Assembly (NCBI GenBank): GCA_023438325.1
Contig: JAEXRB010000369.1
Span: 1-6,254 of the forward strand
Reading direction: 5' to 3'
Length of the DNA: 6,254 nucleotides
Origin: Pseudomonadota bacterium
Lineage (GTDB): Bacteria; Pseudomonadota; Gammaproteobacteria; Xanthomonadales; Xanthomonadaceae
Within the stretch, counting starts at the first letter, position 1, and each line of letters starts with the position of its first letter. Below are positions 5,594 to 6,254 of this stretch, piece after piece. Below the pieces are notes generated by a model, which saw nothing but the letters and a program-made list of their open reading frames with translations, had not been told where the DNA came from and did no database searches. Position numbers and translations under genes: made by a program.

Positions 5594-6254
5594 ATGCGAT
5601 GGCTGCTGGCCGTGCCGATCTACCTGGTGATGGCCGTCGCCTACGCTCATGCCCCGCAGGGCACGCAGCTCAGCGCGCGCGAAGTGGCCGACAAGGCCAG
5701 TGCTGAATCCAAAGCCCAGCAACTTATCCAGTGGCAGGTCGATGGCAGCATCCGTATGACCGCGCCAATGCAGGACATGCAGGCCATCATCTCCCCGCAC
5801 GGCATCACCCTGCATTCGGTGGATGAGGCCGGTGATGCCGCCTTTGGCTGGCGGCTCACCCAGCTTGGTCGTGAAACCGGGCTCGTGCCGGTGAGTGAAC
5901 GCGGCAGCGTGGGTCGGCGTGGGGATGTGGTGGTGCTGCTGCGGCAGGAGGTGATCGAGGAATACCGCGCCAGTGCCGAGGGCATCCGGCAGGATTTCGT
6001 GCTGCCGCGCAAACCCGTGGGCGATGGTGCATTGACACTGGAACTGGCCGTGCAGGGCGCAGAGCTTGCTGCGCTGGACGATGGTGGCTCGGGCGACATC
6101 GCACGACACACCATCAATGATCAGGCCATCGGCATCACCATGGCCGATGGCCGCGAACTGCATTACCACGCACTGCATGTGACCGATGCCGATGGCAGGC
6201 ATCTTCCTGCACAGATGCATGTGGCCGATGCAGGCCGCCTGCGCATCACGGTGG
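5594..6254 (+). CDS. Secreted protein, N-terminal part; likely beta-propeller/FG-GAP-type repeat protein (partial)
   Basis: The first 220 residues are present and the frame is open to the window edge. The start is ATG 5594: the frame is closed upstream by TGA at 5504-5506 and has no other ATG, and this start gives a good signal peptide, MRWLLAVPIYLVMAVAYAHA, with cleavage after AYA (18) or AHA (20). The ribosome site is weak (AGG at 5587-5589). The mature part has no Cys. Residues about 48-125 look like a beta-rich domain (WQVDGSIRMTA, HGITLHSV, GDVVVLLRQ). Residues about 130-220 contain GIRQDFVLPRKPVGDG, LTLELAVQGAEL and GRELHYHALHVTDADGR. As I recall the family, this pattern forms the module ahead of SBBP, FG-GAP or delta-60 type repeats in large secreted proteins of Xanthomonadales and Verrucomicrobia; in those proteins it leads into a YPVRIDPT-like segment, which would fall just past the window end. 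No enzyme motif is visible. Function is unknown. Confidence 0.7.
   Translation, partial: MRWLLAVPIYLVMAVAYAHAPQGTQLSAREVADKASAESKAQQLIQWQVDGSIRMTAPMQDMQAIISPHGITLHSVDEAGDAAFGWRLTQLGRETGLVPVSERGSVGRRGDVVVLLRQEVIEEYRASAEGIRQDFVLPRKPVGDGALTLELAVQGAELAALDDGGSGDIARHTINDQAIGITMADGRELHYHALHVTDADGRHLPAQMHVADAGRLRITV

Noticed and set aside
5447..6220. 257-codon open frame on the minus strand opposite the last gene
   Set aside because: The sense frame has a good signal peptide and patterned beta-rich sequence and is open to the window end; the antisense frame has neither.

Overview
The window is GC-rich, densely coding and all on the + strand. It suggests a gammaproteobacterium of the Xanthomonadales/Lysobacterales type (Xanthomonadaceae or Rhodanobacteraceae). 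The reasons are the gene order fabG-acpP-fabF-pabB, with pabB where enterobacteria carry pabC, and the two exported proteins that follow, whose style is common in that order. The assignment rests on recalled gene order and protein style, not on a database search.

Left part (1-1946): the end of the type II fatty-acid synthesis cluster. It holds the last 56 residues of FabG (3-oxoacyl-ACP reductase), the complete acyl carrier protein AcpP, and the complete condensing enzyme FabF (KAS II). AcpP carries the acyl chain as a thioester, FabF extends it by two carbons and FabG reduces the resulting 3-keto group. AcpP probably has its own promoter in the 96-base gap before it. A 202-base gap separates acpP from fabF and contains two good hairpins without U-runs.

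Middle (1964-3322): a chorismate-binding enzyme of the PabB/TrpE family, best called aminodeoxychorismate synthase component I (folate pathway). It begins 17 bases after the fabF stop, most likely at a TTG codon, and carries Ala in the motif where E. coli PabB has its nucleophilic Lys.

Right part (3389-6254): two genes for exported proteins with no evident link to lipid or folate synthesis. The first is a complete 678-residue S9-family serine peptidase with a signal peptide, a beta-propeller region and an intact Ser-Asp-His triad. The second is the first 220 residues of a secreted protein resembling the N-terminal module found ahead of beta-propeller/FG-GAP type repeats; it runs off the window. 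The usual downstream neighbours mltG, tmk and holB are not seen, so synteny with the classic cluster ends after pabB within this window.

I found no tRNA, rRNA, CRISPR array, insertion sequence or phage gene. Nothing here amounts to a convincing new biological system. The points most worth checking are the PIAGT motif in PabB, the non-ATG start of pabB with a stop-codon hairpin, the structured acpP-fabF spacer and the identity of the truncated last gene.
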